DNA of 64,000 bases from positions 28,399 to 92,398 of the forward strand of contig CAZAEQ010000014.1 of NCBI GenBank assembly GCA_964484185.1. Reading direction: 5' to 3'. Under the pieces are notes generated by a model. It saw nothing but the letters and a program-made list of their open reading frames with translations, made no database searches and had not been told where the DNA came from. The stretch is from F1-120-MAGs238 sp964484185 (GTDB taxonomy: Bacteria; Planctomycetota; Phycisphaerae; Phycisphaerales; UBA1924). The position numbers were made by a program, and so were the translations under genes. The number at the start of each line of letters is the position of its first letter. Positions within the stretch are counted from its first letter, which is position 1. Of the stretch, positions 61,758-64,000 are shown piece by piece.

Positions 61758-61902
61758 GCATTGGGACATTACCTTTTCCCAATAGCCTACGACCTGATGG
61801 TTGTTGCTGTCGCGCCAGAGCCCAGCACTTTCAAGGCGTTTTCGACGTGACATGCGAGCATAAGAATGACTCGAGCTTTCCAGCTCGAAACGCTTGCGAC
61901 TT

Positions 61903-64000
61903 CTACTTCGAGGCCTTAGCAGCCGCAATGAGGCCTTCGGCGATGGAGCGATCCTCCGCGTTCACCAACGATGCCTGAGCGATATCGATGCCTTCTTGAA
62001 CGTGGAGGGGCATATCTAGTTTTACGTAGATAGCAGCGAAGGCGGCAAAAAACACAGCGCGACGAGGATGGCCGGGCGGGGCGAGCTGGTCTCGATCTGC
62101 CCAGACATGCTCGAGAATTTGTTCGACGGAGAGCGATGCACCTGCTGACGCGAGCTCTGTACCCATTTTCCTGAGAGTCTGAAGTGTGCCATCGAGTTCA
62201 CCGGCTTTTGTTGTCATCAAGTGCAATCTGGCTTGCCGGTTTGTCCATTGCTGCAATTCCGCGGCGTGTCCGGGCCAGAGCGCGTAATTCTGACGGATGT
62301 GCCGCATCGATCGGTCCGTCGCCCAGTTGTACTCATCGAACGCCGCACAAAATGCGTCGTATGCCTGCTGACCGAATCGAGCGGCTTCTTCGTGCCGCCC
62401 CGCTTTGATAAGAGCCGCAGTAGCGGTGATGGCACAGTACCCGCGTCCGGGGTGACCTGGGGGGAACGTTTTCTGCGCGAGCGCGGGGAGCGTGGCCGCC
62501 AATTCTGCTGCTTCCTGGCTTTGTCCAGCCATGGTGAGTTCGGCCACCAGATTACTCTGAGTGGCGATGGTCTCTTCGTGCGCTGGACCTCTGAGCTTGA
62601 GCACGCGATCGGCGATCTGGCGTGTTAACTCGAGCACACCTTCCTTCTGCCCGCTGGCCTTTTTGGCGGCCACCAGCCAGTTCAGCAGGCCGAGCGTGCT
62701 TCCTGCTGCAACCTGATCGGTCTCGGGAAACTTCGCCGCCAGCTTCAAACCCTGCTGAAGAATATCGATCGCCTGGTCATGCTTGCTCGCGCGAGAGAGG
62801 GCCCCTCCGTACTCGCTGTAACTGGAAAGTATGTCTGCATCAGTGATCCTGTAGGCACGCTGCGCATGCGCAAACGCGCTGGCGGCCGCCTCAAGAGCCT
62901 GCTCAGGTTCGTGAAGCTGGCCGAGCATTGTTGCGACATTAAGTTGAGCGACAACACTTCTTGGATGATCGGGACCGACGAGCTTGTCAAGAAGAAGGAT
63001 CTCCTGCCGACTCTGTTCCAGGCTCTCGCGATACCTTCCGAGCTTTGCCAGAACCCGCGCCAGATCGGAACGCACTTGCGCTTCCACCTCTGGATAGTCC
63101 TTGAAGCGCTCATGCAGACCCTCCGACGCTTTGGTGAGCACATCAAGCATTTTCACGTCGTAGCCCATGCGTTCGGGCGACGCGGACAGGAGCAGGCCCT
63201 CGATCATGTAGTCACGGACCGCTGAAGAGAGCGCGGCTTCTCGCGATGCAAGCTGTCTGGCCTGCTGCTCGCGCACGTACATCACCGTGCTGATGACGAA
63301 TCCGCAGATGAGCACCAATGCAAGAATCGATGCACCGATGACCAGCGGTCGGTACCGGCGCACGAATCGAGACAATCGATACGACGCGGTTGGGAGCCGG
63401 GCTTGCACTGGTTCGTTTTGCAGATATCGGCGCAAATCATCTGCGAACGCCGCGGCGGTTGCATAGCGACGTTCCTTTTCCTTTGACATTGCCATCGCGA
63501 CAATTGCAGCGAGATCACTATCCAGCCGGGCAACTCCCGGGGCCGGAGAGAGCGTCACAAGCGAGGGCGGATCTTCATCGCGAACCATCCGAGCAGCTTC
63601 GGAAAGAGATTTGTTTTCCACCTGGTGCGGCAGGCGACCGGTGAGAAGCTCGTACAAGATCGCGCCCATCGCGTAGACATCTGCGCGCGTGTCGACCGAC
63701 AAGTGGTCGCCAGCGAGCTGTTCCGGGCTCATGTACGCAATCGTCCCGACGATCACACCGGCCTCCGTTATCGCGGTGATCTGGGAATCAGAGTCGAGCA
63801 GGCGAGCGACTCCGAAATCCAGCACCTTGGGTTGCCCATCGAGCACCTTGGCGGAAGTTGAGTCTGACACATCGCGTGGCGAACTGCCAGACGCATCGGC
63901 GACGAGGATGTTCGCGGGTTTGAGATCGCGATGAATCACGCCCTGGGCATGTGCGTGCTGCATCGCGTCGGCGACTTTGGCCATGTGTTCGAGACGGGCG
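61903..64000 (-). CDS. Ser/Thr protein kinase with TPR-like region, N-terminal part missing
   Basis: At least 699 residues; the coding frame continues past the right edge, so the glycine loop and catalytic Lys are outside. Visible: ARLEHMAKVADAMQHAHAQG, HRDLKPANILV, DFGVARLL, GTIAYMSPEQ and DVYAMGAIL of the kinase domain, a membrane helix, and a helical region with YDVKMLDVLTKASEGL and a FPPGHPGRGYCAIT segment. Both are shared with the kinase at 57053, showing that these two are paralogs. A matching ECF sigma gene would be expected just beyond the window edge. The stop lies near 61905 after a Lys-rich tail. Confidence 0.87.
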   Translation of the reverse strand, partial: ARLEHMAKVADAMQHAHAQGVIHRDLKPANILVADASGSSPRDVSDSTSAKVLDGQPKVLDFGVARLLDSDSQITAITEAGVIVGTIAYMSPEQLAGDHLSVDTRADVYAMGAILYELLTGRLPHQVENKSLSEAARMVRDEDPPSLVTLSPAPGVARLDSDLAAIVAMAMSKEKERRYATAAAFADDLRRYLQNEPVQARLPTASYRLSRFVRRYRPLVIGASILALVLICGFVISTVMYVREQQARQLASREAALSSAVRDYMIEGLLLSASPERMGYDVKMLDVLTKASEGLHERFKDYPEVEAQVRSDLARVLAKLGRYRESLEQSRQEILLLDKLVGPDHPRSVVAQLNVATMLGQLHEPEQALEAAASAFAHAQRAYRITDADILSSYSEYGGALSRASKHDQAIDILQQGLKLAAKFPETDQVAAGSTLGLLNWLVAAKKASGQKEGVLELTRQIADRVLKLRGPAHEETIATQSNLVAELTMAGQSQEAAELAATLPALAQKTFPPGHPGRGYCAITATAALIKAGRHEEAARFGQQAYDAFCAAFDEYNWATDRSMRHIRQNYALWPGHAAELQQWTNRQARLHLMTTKAGELDGTLQTLRKMGTELASAGASLSVEQILEHVWADRDQLAPPGHPRRAVFFAAFAAIYVKLDMPLHVQEGIDIAQASLVNAEDRSIAEGLIAAAKASK

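Overview
The window looks like a chromosomal segment of a Planctomycetota bacterium, most likely class Phycisphaerae. The reasons are secreted proteins ending in the paired DFN.D..(D)FFDYLDF repeat with a terminal Gly-Cys (GC-type dockerin), ECF sigma factors overlapping large Ser/Thr kinases, H-type pseudopilins, a PEP-CTERM-like protein, futalosine-pathway MqnA, and dense gene packing on both strands. This placement rests on gene content; I could not run a taxonomic search.

Layout. 1-2600: tail of an AhpD-like protein, a small DUF2892 membrane protein, a phosphatase-like lipoprotein and an NHL-repeat secreted protein. 2655-8627: three secreted GC-dockerin proteins, two of them paralogous trypsin-fold proteases. 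8803-9890: an HDOD signalling protein followed by a candidate small RNA with its own promoter and terminator. 9939-18500: housekeeping and enzyme genes (surE, lgt, tatD, a PIG-L deacetylase, mgtE, an NRDE protein, comM/yifB, a small Imm17-like membrane protein, a GNAT enzyme). 18610-24000: thioesterase, pseudopilin, rpsA and gatB, separated by members of a palindromic dispersed repeat family. 24069-26856: a compact four-gene operon of unknown function (membrane-anchored protein, eight-cysteine secreted peptide, MauE-like membrane protein, pseudopilin) with a promoter placed for leaderless translation. 27387-37100: an FN3 protein, an overlapping GT9/divergent sigma-like pair, mqnA, the nonulosonic-acid genes neuD, neuC and neuB, then nadA and pdhA. 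37236-46113: a CtpA-type protease, an MsbA-type ABC exporter, tRNA-Arg(CCG), an MFS carrier, three consecutive exported cysteine-rich proteins including a metallothionein-like peptide, ruvX, nadD and tRNA-Glu(UUC). 46165-49661: an ECF sigma/kinase pair whose kinase carries an anti-sigma-like zinc motif. 49755-54419: the RNA-repair locus (rtcA, rtcB, an unknown small gene, a sigma-54 promoter, divergent rtcR). 54691-57030: a PilZ gene and the decayed remains of an rtcR-pilZ duplication, interrupted by a PEP-CTERM-like gene. 57053-64000: a second ECF sigma/kinase pair, a GC-dockerin protein and a paralogous kinase running off the window.

How the genes work together. The clearest regulatory unit is rtc: RtcR (CARF-like sensor plus sigma-54 AAA+ domain) faces a GG-N10-GC promoter that would drive a small unknown protein with RtcB ligase and RtcA cyclase. 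The ECF-kinase pairs overlap by one to four bases, so sigma factor and kinase are probably translated together. The least explained units, and the best candidates for undescribed biology, are the four-gene MauE/eight-cysteine peptide operon and the exported cysteine-rich trio.
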